From contig NZ_NEVS01000001.1 of the NCBI RefSeq assembly GCF_002261215.1, forward strand, positions 496,001-560,000: a stretch of DNA of 64,000 nt. Direction: 5' to 3'. The stretch comes from Bordetella genomosp. 11 (GTDB lineage: Bacteria; Pseudomonadota; Gammaproteobacteria; Burkholderiales; Burkholderiaceae_B). The number at the start of each line of letters is the position of its first letter. Position 1 is the stretch's first letter. Under the pieces are notes generated by a model. It saw nothing but the letters and a program-made list of their open reading frames with translations, was not told the origin of the DNA and made no database searches. This document shows positions 55,654 to 64,000 of this stretch, one piece after another. The position numbers and the translations under genes are program-made.

Positions 55654-56409
55654 ATGTACTCCAATGCCCCCGCGCCCGCCCGGCCCGCGATCCGTGGCGA
55701 AAGCTATCTGATCACCCACGTATTCGGCATCACGCTGCTGCTGGCCCTGCTGGCCTCGGCGATCAACTATTCCGGGCTGGATCTGGCCATATCGAGGATG
55801 TTCTTCGATCCGGCCAGCAACGCGTTCCCATGGCGCGCCTCGCGCGCGCTGGAGCTGCTGGGCCATCGCGTCGTGCTGGTCCTGCCCGTGGGGGTCGCGA
55901 TCGCCGCGATGGCGGCGGCCATCGCCAGCCACTGGTTCGCGCCCTTGCGCCCGTGGCGCGGGGCATTGTGGGGGATCGCGCTGACCTGCGCACTGGGGCA
56001 GGTGATCATTTCGCAGTTGAAGCACTACACCGCGCTGCCGCGGCCCTACAACCTGAGCATGTTCGGCGGCTATGCGAACTACCCCGATCATTTCTGGGCC
56101 GCCAGCCGCCGCCAGGCCGGCGGAGCCCTGCCGAGCAATCATGCCGGCGCCGGCTATGCGATGCTGTCGCTGTACTTCGCCGGCTGGGCGATGGGCCGGC
56201 CCGCGTGGCGCTGGGGCGGGCTGGCGATCGGTATCGCGGCCGGGCTGTCGTTTGCCGCCGTCCGCGTCGCCCAGGGCGCCCACTTCACCAGCCAGACCGT
56301 ATGGTCGGCCTGCGTGATGTGGGCGGTGGCCAGCGTGCTGTTCTATCCCCTGATCACGCGCCCGCGGCCAGGGCTACCCATTGCCCAGCAGGATGCCCGG
56401 CAGCCATAG
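55654..56409 (+). CDS. PAP2-family membrane phosphatase, possibly lipid A or undecaprenyl phosphate acting
   Basis: A 251-residue integral membrane phosphatase with about six helices. Motif 1 is KHYTALPRPY (K-x6-RP), motif 2 LPSNHAG (PSGH type with Asn for Gly) and motif 3 RVAQGAHFTSQ (R-x5-H) in which the usual final Asp is Gln. The core His residues and Arg are present, so activity is likely. It follows the sensor kinase by 56 bases and shares its direction, which suggests control by that system and a role in removing phosphate from an envelope lipid; this is inference. Confidence 0.85.
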   Translation: MYSNAPAPARPAIRGESYLITHVFGITLLLALLASAINYSGLDLAISRMFFDPASNAFPWRASRALELLGHRVVLVLPVGVAIAAMAAAIASHWFAPLRPWRGALWGIALTCALGQVIISQLKHYTALPRPYNLSMFGGYANYPDHFWAASRRQAGGALPSNHAGAGYAMLSLYFAGWAMGRPAWRWGGLAIGIAAGLSFAAVRVAQGAHFTSQTVWSACVMWAVASVLFYPLITRPRPGLPIAQQDARQP

Positions 56410-57663
56410 CGAAAACGCCGGCACATAGGTGACCAGGGCCAACGCCGCCAGCAGCGCGCCGTAGAAGGGCCAGATCGTTCGCATGACCGTGCCCACCGAT
56501 ACTTCGCCGATGGCGCAGCCGACGAACTGCGTGGTGCCGACCGGCGGTGTATTCAATCCCAGCGCGCAGTTCAGCAGCATCACCATGCCGAACTGCACCG
56601 GTCCCATGCCGTACTGCATGCAGATCGGCAGGAAGATCGGCGTGCAGATCAGTATCGTGGCGGCCATGTCGAGGAACGTGCCCAGCAGGAACAGCACGAT
56701 ATTGACCATCAGGAAGATGGCCCAGGGGTTGGTGGAAATCGACCCGAGCAGCTCGCCGGTCTTTTCCGCGACACCGTAGAAGCTGATCAGGTAGCCGAAC
56801 GTCGCCGAAATACCGATCAGCAGCAGGACCACGCCGGTCGTCTTCACCGCCTTGGCGGCCGCGCGCACGAACTGGTCCCACGTCAGCGTGCGATAAACCA
56901 GGACGGTCAGCGCCAGGGCGTAGATCACGGCGACCGCGGCGGACTCGGTCGCGGTGAAGACACCGCTGAGGATGCCGGCGATGATGACCGCCACCACGAA
57001 CAATCCCGGCAAGGCGGCCAGCAGGGAGCGCACCACGATGCTCCACCCGGGAAAAGTGCCGGGCGCGTAGCCGCGGTGGCGCGCCACGAAGTAGGCCGCC
57101 GCCAGGTTGCATACCGTCAGGATCAGCGCCGGCAGCAGGCCCGCGGCGATCAGCGCGGCGATGGAGACCTTGCCGCCCGCGGCCAGCGTATAGATGATGA
57201 TGTTGTGGCTGGTGGGCATCAGCGCGCCGACCAGCGCGGCGTGCGTGGTGACATTGACCGCATAGTCGGCGTGATAGCCCTCGCGCTTCATCATGGGGAT
57301 CATCACCGAGCCCATGGCGGATACGTCCGCGACCGGGGACCCCGATACCCCGCCGAACAGCGTGCAGGCCACGACATTGGACATGCCCAGCCCGCCACGC
57401 ACGTGGCCGACCAGCGAGCGCGCGAAATTGACGATGCGGTCGGCAATGCCGCCATACAGCATCAGTTCGCCGGTGAAGATGAAGAACGGGATTGCCAGGA
57501 AGGAAAACGCGTTCATCCCGGACGTCATCTGCTGGAAGGCGACCGCGACGGGCAGGTCTTCGTACAGGATGGCCGCGATGGAGGCCAGGCCGATGGCGAA
57601 GGCCACCGGCACGCCGATCACCAGAAAGCCCATGAACGAAACGGAAAGCAGAGTCAGCGCCAT
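56374..57663 (-). CDS. dctM: TRAP transporter large permease (DctM)
   Basis: The 429-residue large membrane subunit of a TRAP transporter, with about twelve helices. ATG 57663 overlaps the DctQ end by ten bases; longer frames are spurious. Family motifs include VPVAFAIGLASI, MNAFSFLAIPFFIFTGELM and FGGVSGSPVADVSAMGSVMI (about 90-109). It is the last gene of the udh-dctP-dctQ-dctM run. Its 3' end overlaps the convergent PAP2 gene by 36 bases, the only coding overlap between convergent genes here. Confidence 0.93.
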   Translation of the reverse strand: MALTLLSVSFMGFLVIGVPVAFAIGLASIAAILYEDLPVAVAFQQMTSGMNAFSFLAIPFFIFTGELMLYGGIADRIVNFARSLVGHVRGGLGMSNVVACTLFGGVSGSPVADVSAMGSVMIPMMKREGYHADYAVNVTTHAALVGALMPTSHNIIIYTLAAGGKVSIAALIAAGLLPALILTVCNLAAAYFVARHRGYAPGTFPGWSIVVRSLLAALPGLFVVAVIIAGILSGVFTATESAAVAVIYALALTVLVYRTLTWDQFVRAAAKAVKTTGVVLLLIGISATFGYLISFYGVAEKTGELLGSISTNPWAIFLMVNIVLFLLGTFLDMAATILICTPIFLPICMQYGMGPVQFGMVMLLNCALGLNTPPVGTTQFVGCAIGEVSVGTVMRTIWPFYGALLAALALVTYVPAFSLWLPGILLGNG

Positions 57664-58211
57664 GCCGGGATGACCTCCTGGTTGCGCAGCAGCGCCACGA
57701 TGTGCTCGACGGAGAACAGGGCGATCAGGCCGCCTGACAGCGTTGCCGGCAGGTATTTCCAGCCCTCCGAAATGCCGAGGTTGGGCATCATGTAGTCGGC
57801 CACGGATTCGGCCAGGATGGCGCAATTCCACGCCATCATGATGCCGAACAGGCAGACCAGCGCGTGGATGAAGATCTCCATGCGCCGCTTCGCGGTGGGG
57901 GGCAGGGCTTCCAGCAGCGACTCGAAACCGATGTGGCCGGCGTCGCGCACGCCCACCGCCGCGCCCAGCATGGTCACGTACAGCACCAGCAGCATGGCGA
58001 TGCTTTCCGCCCAAGTGGGCGTGCGGTTCAATACATGGCGCCCGAAAATCTGGAAGCCCACCGCCGCGATCAGGCAGGTCAGCCCGGCCACGCTGACCCA
58101 CATGCAGGCCCGGGCCAGCATCCCGCAGCAGCGCGTATAGCCGTCCAGCCACCGCGCCCCGACGGCCCGGCCTGCCGCCGGCGCCGCTTGTTCCTGTGAA
58201 CTCGCCAGCAT
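57654..58211 (-). CDS. dctQ: TRAP transporter small permease (DctQ)
   Basis: The 185-residue small membrane subunit of the TRAP transporter, with four helices after an N-terminal tail of about 30 residues. The DctQ pattern FQIFGRHVLNRTPTWAESIA (about residues 53-72) and RDAGHIGFESL are clear. It starts seven bases after the binding-protein stop and overlaps DctM by ten bases, so all three subunits are coupled. Confidence 0.92.
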   Translation of the reverse strand: MLASSQEQAAPAAGRAVGARWLDGYTRCCGMLARACMWVSVAGLTCLIAAVGFQIFGRHVLNRTPTWAESIAMLLVLYVTMLGAAVGVRDAGHIGFESLLEALPPTAKRRMEIFIHALVCLFGIMMAWNCAILAESVADYMMPNLGISEGWKYLPATLSGGLIALFSVEHIVALLRNQEVIPAWR

Positions 58212-58218
58212 GGCGTCC

Positions 58219-59250
58219 TCACTGCACCGCTTGGATGCGCTGAACCAGGTCTTTCATTTCGGGGGTGGTGACGAAGCGGTCGTACACCGGCTTCATCGCG
58301 TTCTGGAAGGAAGCCTTGTCCACCTCGATGATCTGCGCGCCGGCCTTTTCGACGATCGCCCGCGACTTCGCCTCGCGCTCGGTCCACAGCTTGCGCATAT
58401 AAGGCACCGATTCCTGGGCCGCGTCGCGCAGGATCTTCTGGTCCTGCGGCGATAGCTTGTCCCATTGGCGCTTGGAGAAGATCAGGATCTCCGGCGTCAT
58501 GCTGTGTTCGGTCAGCGAGTAATACTTGGCGACCTCGTAGTGGTGCGCGCTTTCGTAGCTGGGGAAGTTGTTTTCGGCGGCATCCACCAGGCCCGTCTTC
58601 AGGGACGTGTAGACCTCGCCCATGGCCATGGGGGTGGCGTTGGCGCCCATGGCTTCGACCATGGCCACCGAAAGATCCGACTGTTGCACGCGGATCTTCA
58701 GCCCCTTGGCATCGGCCAGCGTCTTGATCGGCTTGTTGCGCGTGTACATGGAGCGCGAACCGCTGTCGTACCACGCCAGTCCGACAAAGCCCGCGCCTTC
58801 GCATGCCTTGAGCAGCTGCGTGCCGATGTCGCTGTCCAGCACCTCGTGCAGATGGTCGGTGGAGCGGAACAGGAAGGGCAGGGAGGGCACACGGGTATTC
58901 GGGCAGATGTTGTGCATGGCCGCGCTGCTGACGCGGGCCATGGTCAGCGCGCCCAGCTTCACCTGCTCGATGGAATCGTCTTCCGAGCCCAGCTTGGAGC
59001 CCGAGTAGACGCGGATGGTCATCTTGCCGTTGGAGCGCTCCTTGACCAGCTCGGCCATGTGGCGCACGGCCAGCACGGTCGGGTAGTCGTCGGGGTGGAT
59101 GTCCGCCGAACGGAACTCCACCGCCTGCGCGGCGGGGGCCGCGGCCAGCAGCGTGGCCAGCGCCAGGGCGCCCCGGGCGAATGCCGCGCGCGCGGCGTGG
59201 GACATCGCGCGTGCCGCGCGGGGTGGTTGCGGCGTGATGTGCAGCGTCAT
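58219..59250 (-). CDS. dctP: TRAP transporter substrate-binding protein (DctP), probable uronate type
   Basis: A 343-residue periplasmic binding protein. A strong AGGAGG lies six bases before the ATG at 59250. The signal peptide includes [19 protein letters not shown], cleaved near residue 43. The mature protein has [39 protein letters not shown] with the ligand Arg, and [14 protein letters not shown], typical of DctP proteins for sugar acids such as galacturonate or glucuronate. The 175 bases up to udh carry a GC hairpin but no T-tract. Confidence 0.92.
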   Translation of the reverse strand: MTLHITPQPPRAARAMSHAARAAFARGALALATLLAAAPAAQAVEFRSADIHPDDYPTVLAVRHMAELVKERSNGKMTIRVYSGSKLGSEDDSIEQVKLGALTMARVSSAAMHNICPNTRVPSLPFLFRSTDHLHEVLDSDIGTQLLKACEGAGFVGLAWYDSGSRSMYTRNKPIKTLADAKGLKIRVQQSDLSVAMVEAMGANATPMAMGEVYTSLKTGLVDAAENNFPSYESAHHYEVAKYYSLTEHSMTPEILIFSKRQWDKLSPQDQKILRDAAQESVPYMRKLWTEREAKSRAIVEKAGAQIIEVDKASFQNAMKPVYDRFVTTPEMKDLVQRIQAVQ

Positions 59251-59425
59251 TGTCTACCTCCTGTGTTGCCGTCGCCCGCGCTTGTGGCGCGGGGGCGGCG
59301 AGCCTTTGGGTTCGGGCTGCAATCTGGCGAGCCTGTATGCAGGCTTCTGTCGTTCGGAAAAAGGGGGTTGGGCTACCTCGAGTCGTATGGCGTGCGCGAT
59401 GACGGGTGTCGATTCCTGTGGGCGG

Positions 59426-60253
59426 TCAGAAAGGCCCCGCCTTGACGAAGGCGCCGCCCTGGTAGCGTGCGGCCGGATCGTCTGGCGACAGGGGCGGCTG
59501 CGTTTCCACTTTGGCGCGGAATTGCTCCGACGTATCCTTGGGCTGGAAGCCGAGATGCGCGGCCCGCGAGTTGTCCCACCAACTGTCGCGATTGGCCGAA
59601 GCGCCGTAGACGATGGTGTGGCCGACGCACGGGGTGAACAGGGATTGCGCGATCAGGTGGGTGAGGTCGTCGTAGCTGAGCCAGGTGACCATCATGCGCC
59701 GGTCCTTGGCCTCGGGAAACGAAGAGCCGATCCGCAGGCAGACGGTCTCGATGCCGTAGCGGTCGAAATAAAAACGCGACAGGTTTTCGCCGAAGGCCTT
59801 GCTGATGCCGTAGTAGCCGTCCGGCCGCACCGGCACATCCGCGTCGATGACCTGGCCCTGCCGGTAGAACCCGATCACGTGGTTGGAGCTGGCGAAGACC
59901 ACGCGCCTGACGCCGTTCTTGCGCGCCGCTTCGTACAGGTTGTAGACCCCCTGGATATTGGCGGGCAGGATTTCGTCGAAGGGTCGCTCGACGGAGACGC
60001 CGCCCATGTGCACGATGGCGTCGGCGCCGCGCACCATCCGCTCCACGGCGTCCGGGTCGGCCAGATCGCCGATGACGATTTCCTCGCCAGGCTGGGCGGC
60101 GCCCAGGTCCGCGATGTCGGACAGGCGGAGAATTCCGGCGTAGGGCTTGAGGCGTTCCCGAAGCACCTTGCCCAGGCCACCGGCCGCGCCGGTCAGAAGG
60201 AGGGTGGAAACGCGGGGCGTCTGGGACGCGGCGGGCGTAGCCGGAAGGCTCAC
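59426..60253 (-). CDS. udh: Uronate dehydrogenase
   Basis: Oxidises galacturonate or glucuronate to the aldarolactone with NAD. The 275-residue short-chain enzyme matches known Udh proteins almost throughout: LLLTGAAGGLGKVLRERL at the NAD site, HMGGVSVERPFDEILPANIQ, VVFASSNHVIGFYRQ, PDGYYGISKAFGENLSRFYF with the Tyr-x3-Lys pair (about residues 146-150) and the end YQGGAFVKAGPF. It heads the run with the TRAP genes, giving uptake plus first oxidation of a uronic acid; the later aldarate steps are not in the window. Confidence 0.93.
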   Translation of the reverse strand: MSLPATPAASQTPRVSTLLLTGAAGGLGKVLRERLKPYAGILRLSDIADLGAAQPGEEIVIGDLADPDAVERMVRGADAIVHMGGVSVERPFDEILPANIQGVYNLYEAARKNGVRRVVFASSNHVIGFYRQGQVIDADVPVRPDGYYGISKAFGENLSRFYFDRYGIETVCLRIGSSFPEAKDRRMMVTWLSYDDLTHLIAQSLFTPCVGHTIVYGASANRDSWWDNSRAAHLGFQPKDTSEQFRAKVETQPPLSPDDPAARYQGGAFVKAGPF

Positions 60254-60328
60254 GACGTTGTCTCCTGGTGTAGCGACACCGGTGTTTACACCGCATCGCT
60301 TTGGGTGTTCAATCGGGAAGCTTATAAG

Positions 60329-60356
60329 TCATCGTACAACGCGCGGCCAGTATAAT
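60329..60356 (+). promoter_or_regulatory. Promoter and possible operator of the FadR-type gene
   Basis: A perfect -10 TATAAT at 60351-60356 reads to the FadR-type gene 51 bases on. Just upstream, TCATCGTACAAC (60329-60340) covers the -35 area and is a loose palindrome of the TTGT-N3-ACAA kind favoured by FadR-family uronate regulators. It lies in the 153-base divergent gap with udh. Confidence 0.45.
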
Positions 60357-60406
60357 GAGGGCCGCAAACGCCCGTCAAGCGGGGCGGGCGACCAGGAAAA
60401 TCCACT

Positions 60407-61141
60407 ATGACGACGTCCATGTCCGCCGAACTTCCCGCGCGCCGGCGCCCACGCAGCCTGGCGCAGGAACTGGTCGAAAGCCTGACCACGCGCATCCGCG
60501 CCGGCGAAATCCTGCCGGGCGAAAAACTGCCGACCGAATCCGAGATCATGCGCACCTTCGGTGTCAGCCGTACGGTGGTCCGCGAGGCATTGTCGCGCCT
60601 GCAGGCGTCCGGCCTGGTGGAAACCCACCACGGCGTGGGAACGTATGCGCTCAAGCCCACCACGGGCGGGGATTTCCGTGTCGATCCGGCCGACATCGGC
60701 ACGGTGCGCGACATACTCGTCATCCTGGAACTGCGCATTTGCCTGGAAACCGAGGCGGCGGGCCTGGCGGCCATGCGCCGCTCGGACGAGCAACTGGCGC
60801 AGATGCGCGAAGCCCTGGATCAGTTCCGCGCCGCGCTGCAGCCCGGCGGCGACACCGTCACGCCGGACTTCCGTTTCCATCTCCTGATCTCGCAGGCCAC
60901 GGGCAACAAGTACTTCGCGGAGCTGCTCTCGCATCTGGGCGCGGCCATTATCCCCCGCACGCGGATCAATTCCGCCAAGCTGGGCGATGAAGAACGCGAA
61001 CCCTACCTGGAGCGCGTCAACCGCGAACACGAAGATATCTACGAGGCCATCCGGCGACAGGATCCCGAGGCCGCCCGGGCAGCCATGCGCACCCACCTGG
61101 GCAATAGCCGGGAACGCCTGCGCCGCGCGCAGGAGCGCTGA
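60407..61141 (+). CDS. FadR-subfamily GntR transcriptional regulator
   Basis: A 244-residue regulator with a GntR winged helix (about residues 12-82: LPGEKLPTESEIMRTFGVSR, then VETHHGVGTYAL) and a C-terminal FCD all-helical effector domain (about 95-235) with DILVILELRICLETEAAGLA and FRFHLLISQATGNKYF, which supplies the metal-site Asp/His residues. It is divergent from udh-dctPQM and most likely represses that operon until a uronate or its oxidation product is present. Confidence 0.92.
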   Translation: MTTSMSAELPARRRPRSLAQELVESLTTRIRAGEILPGEKLPTESEIMRTFGVSRTVVREALSRLQASGLVETHHGVGTYALKPTTGGDFRVDPADIGTVRDILVILELRICLETEAAGLAAMRRSDEQLAQMREALDQFRAALQPGGDTVTPDFRFHLLISQATGNKYFAELLSHLGAAIIPRTRINSAKLGDEEREPYLERVNREHEDIYEAIRRQDPEAARAAMRTHLGNSRERLRRAQER

Positions 61142-61185
61142 CGGGTCATCCGACGTGTGATGACTTTGTCGTCATGTGGATACAT

Positions 61186-61212
61186 GATGGCGCCCCATCG
61201 CGGGGCGCCATC
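61186..61212. terminator. Hairpin between convergent FadR-type gene and fahA
   Basis: An 11-bp perfect stem (61186-61196 with 61202-61212) around ATCGC, midway between two convergent stops. No T-tract follows on either strand, so its strength as a terminator is doubtful. A smaller hairpin ATGAC/GTCAT lies at about 61160-61175. Confidence 0.5.
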
Positions 61213-61217
61213 GCCGG

Positions 61218-62534
61218 TCAATCCAGCGCCGGCAGGACGCGCGCCGCGGCGGCGCCGAAGGACAGGCGCGGATAGCCTGCCTTGACGCATTCCGCGCTCA
61301 GGCTGACTTCGTCGCCGTCTTGCAGGAAGGTGCGCGTCTCGCCCCAGGGCAGCGTGATCGGCACCTTGCCGCCCTGGGTCAATTCCAGCAATGAGCCCGC
61401 CTGGTCGGGTTGCGGGCCGGAGAGCGTCCCGGTGCCCAGAAGATCGCCCGGCTGGAGGTTGCAGCCGTTGACCGTATGGTGGGCAACCAGTTGGCCGATG
61501 CTCCAGTAGGCGTCGCGGAAATTGCTCTGCGCCAGGGCGGCGGCAGGCTTGCCCTGGTCGCGCGATTGCGCCGTGCTGAGTTCGGTCCGCAGGCGTACGT
61601 CGAAGGCGCCGGCCGCGCTGTTATGGGCGGACGCCAGATAGGGCAGCGGCTGGGGCTCGCCCGCGCCGCGCTCGAAGGGGACGCGAAACGGCGCCAGCGC
61701 TTCCAGCGTGACGATCCATGGCGAAATGGTGCTGGCGAAATTCTTCGAGAGGAAGGGGCCGAGGGGCTGGTATTCCCAGGCCTGCAGGTCGCGCGCCGAC
61801 CAGTCGTTCAATACGGTGATGCCGAAGATATGGGCTTCGGCCTGGTCCATGGGAATGCGGTGGCCCTGCGCGTTTCCGGTCCCGATGAAGACCCCGATTT
61901 CGACTTCGTAGTCCAGCCGCGCGCATGGGCCGAAGCCCGGCACGCCACCCTCTTGCGCCGGCCGCGTCTGGCCCACGGGCCGATGGAAGTCCTGGCCCAC
62001 GCCGATGCTGGACGCGCGTCCGTGATACCCGATCGGCACCCATTTGTAATTGGGCAGCAGCGGATTGTCCGGGCGGAACTGGCGACCCACGGAGGTCGCG
62101 TGGTGCAGCGAGATATAGAAATCCGTGTAGTCGCCGATGCGCGCCGGGACCGAAAACTCCGCGTCCTTCTGGGCGACGAGCAGGGGCTCGATGCGGTCGC
62201 GCAGCGGGGAGCCGGCCCGCAGCGCGCGCGACAGGGCCAGCCGCAATGCCGACCAGCAGGCCGCGTCCAGGGCCATCAGCGTGTTCAGGCCGGTGTCCTC
62301 GCAGGCGGCCAGGGCGCGTGCCGCGTCGCCGGTGAATGGCCGCATCCGCGCCAGCGCCGCCAGGTCCAGGATGCGATCGCCGATGCCCGTGCCAGGGCGC
62401 CAGGCTTCCGCGGAGCCGGCGCGCCGGAATACGCAGTAGGGCAGGTTCTGTACTGGAAATCCCAGCGTATCGTCGTTGGCGCTTTGCAGCCAGCTGCGCA
62501 GCGCGGGGTCGTGCGTTTCGTTCAGATCGCTCAT
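61218..62534 (-). CDS. fahA: Fumarylacetoacetase
   Basis: Hydrolyses fumarylacetoacetate to fumarate and acetoacetate, the last step of tyrosine breakdown. ATG 62534 gives the usual N-terminus; the longer frame is spurious. The 438-residue protein has an SH3-like N-terminal domain and the FAH fold with DYTDFYISLHHATSVGRQFR (about residues 139-158), the metal ligands in DYEVEIGVFIGTGN, and NDWSARDLQAWEYQPLGPFL. It follows hmgA by 180 bases on the same strand. Maleylacetoacetate isomerase is not nearby. Confidence 0.95.
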   Translation of the reverse strand: MSDLNETHDPALRSWLQSANDDTLGFPVQNLPYCVFRRAGSAEAWRPGTGIGDRILDLAALARMRPFTGDAARALAACEDTGLNTLMALDAACWSALRLALSRALRAGSPLRDRIEPLLVAQKDAEFSVPARIGDYTDFYISLHHATSVGRQFRPDNPLLPNYKWVPIGYHGRASSIGVGQDFHRPVGQTRPAQEGGVPGFGPCARLDYEVEIGVFIGTGNAQGHRIPMDQAEAHIFGITVLNDWSARDLQAWEYQPLGPFLSKNFASTISPWIVTLEALAPFRVPFERGAGEPQPLPYLASAHNSAAGAFDVRLRTELSTAQSRDQGKPAAALAQSNFRDAYWSIGQLVAHHTVNGCNLQPGDLLGTGTLSGPQPDQAGSLLELTQGGKVPITLPWGETRTFLQDGDEVSLSAECVKAGYPRLSFGAAAARVLPALD

Positions 62535-62714
62535 GGTTTCCGTATCCGATAGGGTGCCGAGGTAGGGCGGCCGTTCGATTCGAGCGCCGCGAACGTGTGG
62601 TCCGCGGCGCGCTCTTTGTCCTGCATGAAGGCGTGGCGTTCCATGGGGCCCACGCCGTCTCTTCATCCGCGCTGCCGGCGCATGCATGCGCGACGGCTTG
62701 CGCGCCGACAGGCC

Positions 62715-63998
62715 CTAGGGGCGCGCGGGGTCAAAATGCTTGCGCAGTCCGTCCCAGCAGCTGTCGTAGTCCGCTTGCAATTCCGGCCATGCAAGGGCCG
62801 CCGCCGTCGGCCGTATGACCCGGCGCGTTTCGAACATGAAGGCCATCGTGTCGCGGATGTAGTGCGGCTTCGATGTATCGGCATTGGATGCCTTCTCGAA
62901 GGTTTCCGCGTCCGGGCCGTGGCCGCTCATGCGGTTGTGCAGGCTGGCGCCGCCCGGCACGAAGCCTTGCGCCTTGGCATCGTAGACGCCTTGTATCAGG
63001 CCCATGAACTCGCTGGCGACGTTGCGGTGGAACCAGGGCGGACGGAAGGTATCCTCCATGGCCAGGATGCGCGGCGGGAAAATCGCGAAATCCATGTTGG
63101 CCGTCCCGGGCGTGTCCGAAGGAGAGGTCAGCACCGTGAATATGGATGGATCCGGATGGTCGAAGCTGATCGAGCCGATGGCGTTGAACCGGCGCAAATC
63201 GTACTTGTAGGGCGCGTAATTGCCATGCCAGGCGACCACGTCCAGCGGTGAGTGATTTATCCGCGCCCGCCAGAAGTCGCCCTCGAACTTGGCGACGATC
63301 TCGAAGTCGCCCTCGGTATCCTCGTAGCGCGCGACCGGTGTCTCGAAATCGCGGACGTTGGCCAGGCAGTTGGCGCCGATGGGACCGCGTTCCGGCGGCC
63401 GCAGCATCGCGCCGAAATTCTCCAGCAGATAGCCGCGTGCCGTTCCATCCGGCAGGCTGACGCGAAAGCGCATGCCGCGCGGGATGACGGCGACTTCCAG
63501 GGGCGCGAGGTCAAGGCGGCCCAGTTCGGTATCCACCCGCAGCCGGCCTTGCTGCGGCACGATCAGCAGCTCGCCATCGGCGTCGTAGAAATAGCGGCCC
63601 TGCATATCCGCATTGGCCGCGTATACGTGGATGCCCACGCCGCTGTCCTCGCCAGGGCCGCCGTTGCCGCCCATCGTCGCGATCCCGTCGATGAAGTCGG
63701 TCGGTGCCTGCGGAAGCGGCCGCGCGCTCCAGCGCAGGCGATCGGGCGAGACGGGTTGCGTACCGAAGCGGCTGGTCCAGCCGCCCCCCTGGCTGTACGC
63801 CTGGAAGCGGCCCAGCTGGGCCGCGGGCCGGATGCGGTAAAGCCAGCTGCGGCGGTTTTCCGCGCCGGGGGCCGTGAACGCCGTGCCGGAAAACTGCTCG
63901 GCGTACAGCCCGTAGGGGCATCGGATGGGCGAATTGCGGCCCACCGGCAGGGCGCCGGGCAGGGCCTCGGTGGCGAATGCGTTGCCGAAGCCGGTCAT
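62715..63998 (-). CDS. hmgA: Homogentisate 1,2-dioxygenase
   Basis: Iron enzyme opening the ring of homogentisate to maleylacetoacetate. 427 codons are read from the ATG at 63998, two bases from the window edge; the first residues [19 protein letters not shown] match the family start, which often lies a few residues earlier, so the true start may be outside the window. Iron ligands are in [16 protein letters not shown] (His and Glu) and in [18 protein letters not shown] (His). Upstream gene of the hmgA-fahA pair. Confidence 0.93.
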   Translation of the reverse strand: MTGFGNAFATEALPGALPVGRNSPIRCPYGLYAEQFSGTAFTAPGAENRRSWLYRIRPAAQLGRFQAYSQGGGWTSRFGTQPVSPDRLRWSARPLPQAPTDFIDGIATMGGNGGPGEDSGVGIHVYAANADMQGRYFYDADGELLIVPQQGRLRVDTELGRLDLAPLEVAVIPRGMRFRVSLPDGTARGYLLENFGAMLRPPERGPIGANCLANVRDFETPVARYEDTEGDFEIVAKFEGDFWRARINHSPLDVVAWHGNYAPYKYDLRRFNAIGSISFDHPDPSIFTVLTSPSDTPGTANMDFAIFPPRILAMEDTFRPPWFHRNVASEFMGLIQGVYDAKAQGFVPGGASLHNRMSGHGPDAETFEKASNADTSKPHYIRDTMAFMFETRRVIRPTAAALAWPELQADYDSCWDGLRKHFDPARP

Positions 63999-64000
63999 AT

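Overview
The window comes from a GC-rich betaproteobacterium, most probably a Bordetella or a close Alcaligenaceae relative. This is inferred from the very high third-position GC, a Bug-type tricarboxylate-transporter binding protein, Coq7, and the mix of TRAP, LysR and GntR accessory genes around housekeeping genes. I recognise about 57 protein genes, a tandem glycine riboswitch, a candidate structured small RNA, and a pair of unusual inverted repeats. No rRNA, tRNA, CRISPR array, prophage or insertion sequence was seen.

Layout. 1-5.6 kb: the 5' part of an APC permease, then a four-gene minus-strand catabolic operon (Bug binding protein, aldehyde dehydrogenase, cupin, ABM monooxygenase-like protein) divergent from a LysR regulator. 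5.7-12.3 kb: two META-domain lipoproteins, trhO, mtnN, metG, a small membrane protein and apbC. 12.3-18.3 kb: tamA-tamB and dcd. 18.3-25 kb: an orphan TRAP binding protein, a double-GNAT protein, a basic amino-acid decarboxylase, an HI0933-type flavoprotein and a ZIP metal transporter. 25-29.8 kb: glycine riboswitch plus gcvT-gcvH-gcvP. 29.8-30.8 kb: about 1 kb without genes holding two oppositely oriented copies of a palindromic repeat. 30.8-35.3 kb: methylmalonate/malonate-semialdehyde dehydrogenase and an omega-aminotransferase with a divergent MocR regulator (probably beta-alanine use). 35.3-37 kb: GntR/UTRA regulator and a CadD-like exporter. 37-44.5 kb: a sulfate-ester operon (ABC importer, cytoplasmic arylsulfatase, its formylglycine-generating enzyme, a SulP transporter) behind a near-perfect sigma-54 promoter. 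44.6-47.3 kb: thyA-folA, an OsmC-family protein and coq7. 47.3-51.7 kb: candidate sRNA, tviB/wbpO- and wbpP-type sugar-nucleotide genes and algC. 52-56.4 kb: a D-2-hydroxyacid dehydrogenase-type flavoenzyme, then response regulator, sensor kinase and PAP2 phosphatase. 56.4-61.1 kb: uronate dehydrogenase plus a full TRAP transporter, divergent from a FadR-type regulator. 61.2-64 kb: fahA and hmgA (tyrosine/homogentisate degradation).

The most unusual part is 29865-30778. Two copies of a roughly 366-base element face each other between the convergent genes gcvP and the semialdehyde dehydrogenase gene. Each copy has a perfect 35-bp inverted pair enclosing 132 bases and a second hairpin with a 14-bp stem. 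The enclosed core differs between copies at only 4 of 132 positions, but the long stem differs at 7 of 35 and the short stem at 6 of 14, and every change is matched on the partner strand. The stems therefore vary faster than the loops while pairing is kept intact, which is not what a protein-coding or ordinary decaying repeat looks like.

Second in interest are the regulatory signals. A sigma-54 promoter with a possible activator site lies before the sulfate-ester operon. A second sigma-54-like promoter and a sigma-70 promoter lie before the candidate sRNA. Repeated operator-like motifs sit at the GntR/CadD and MocR/aminotransferase divergent promoters.
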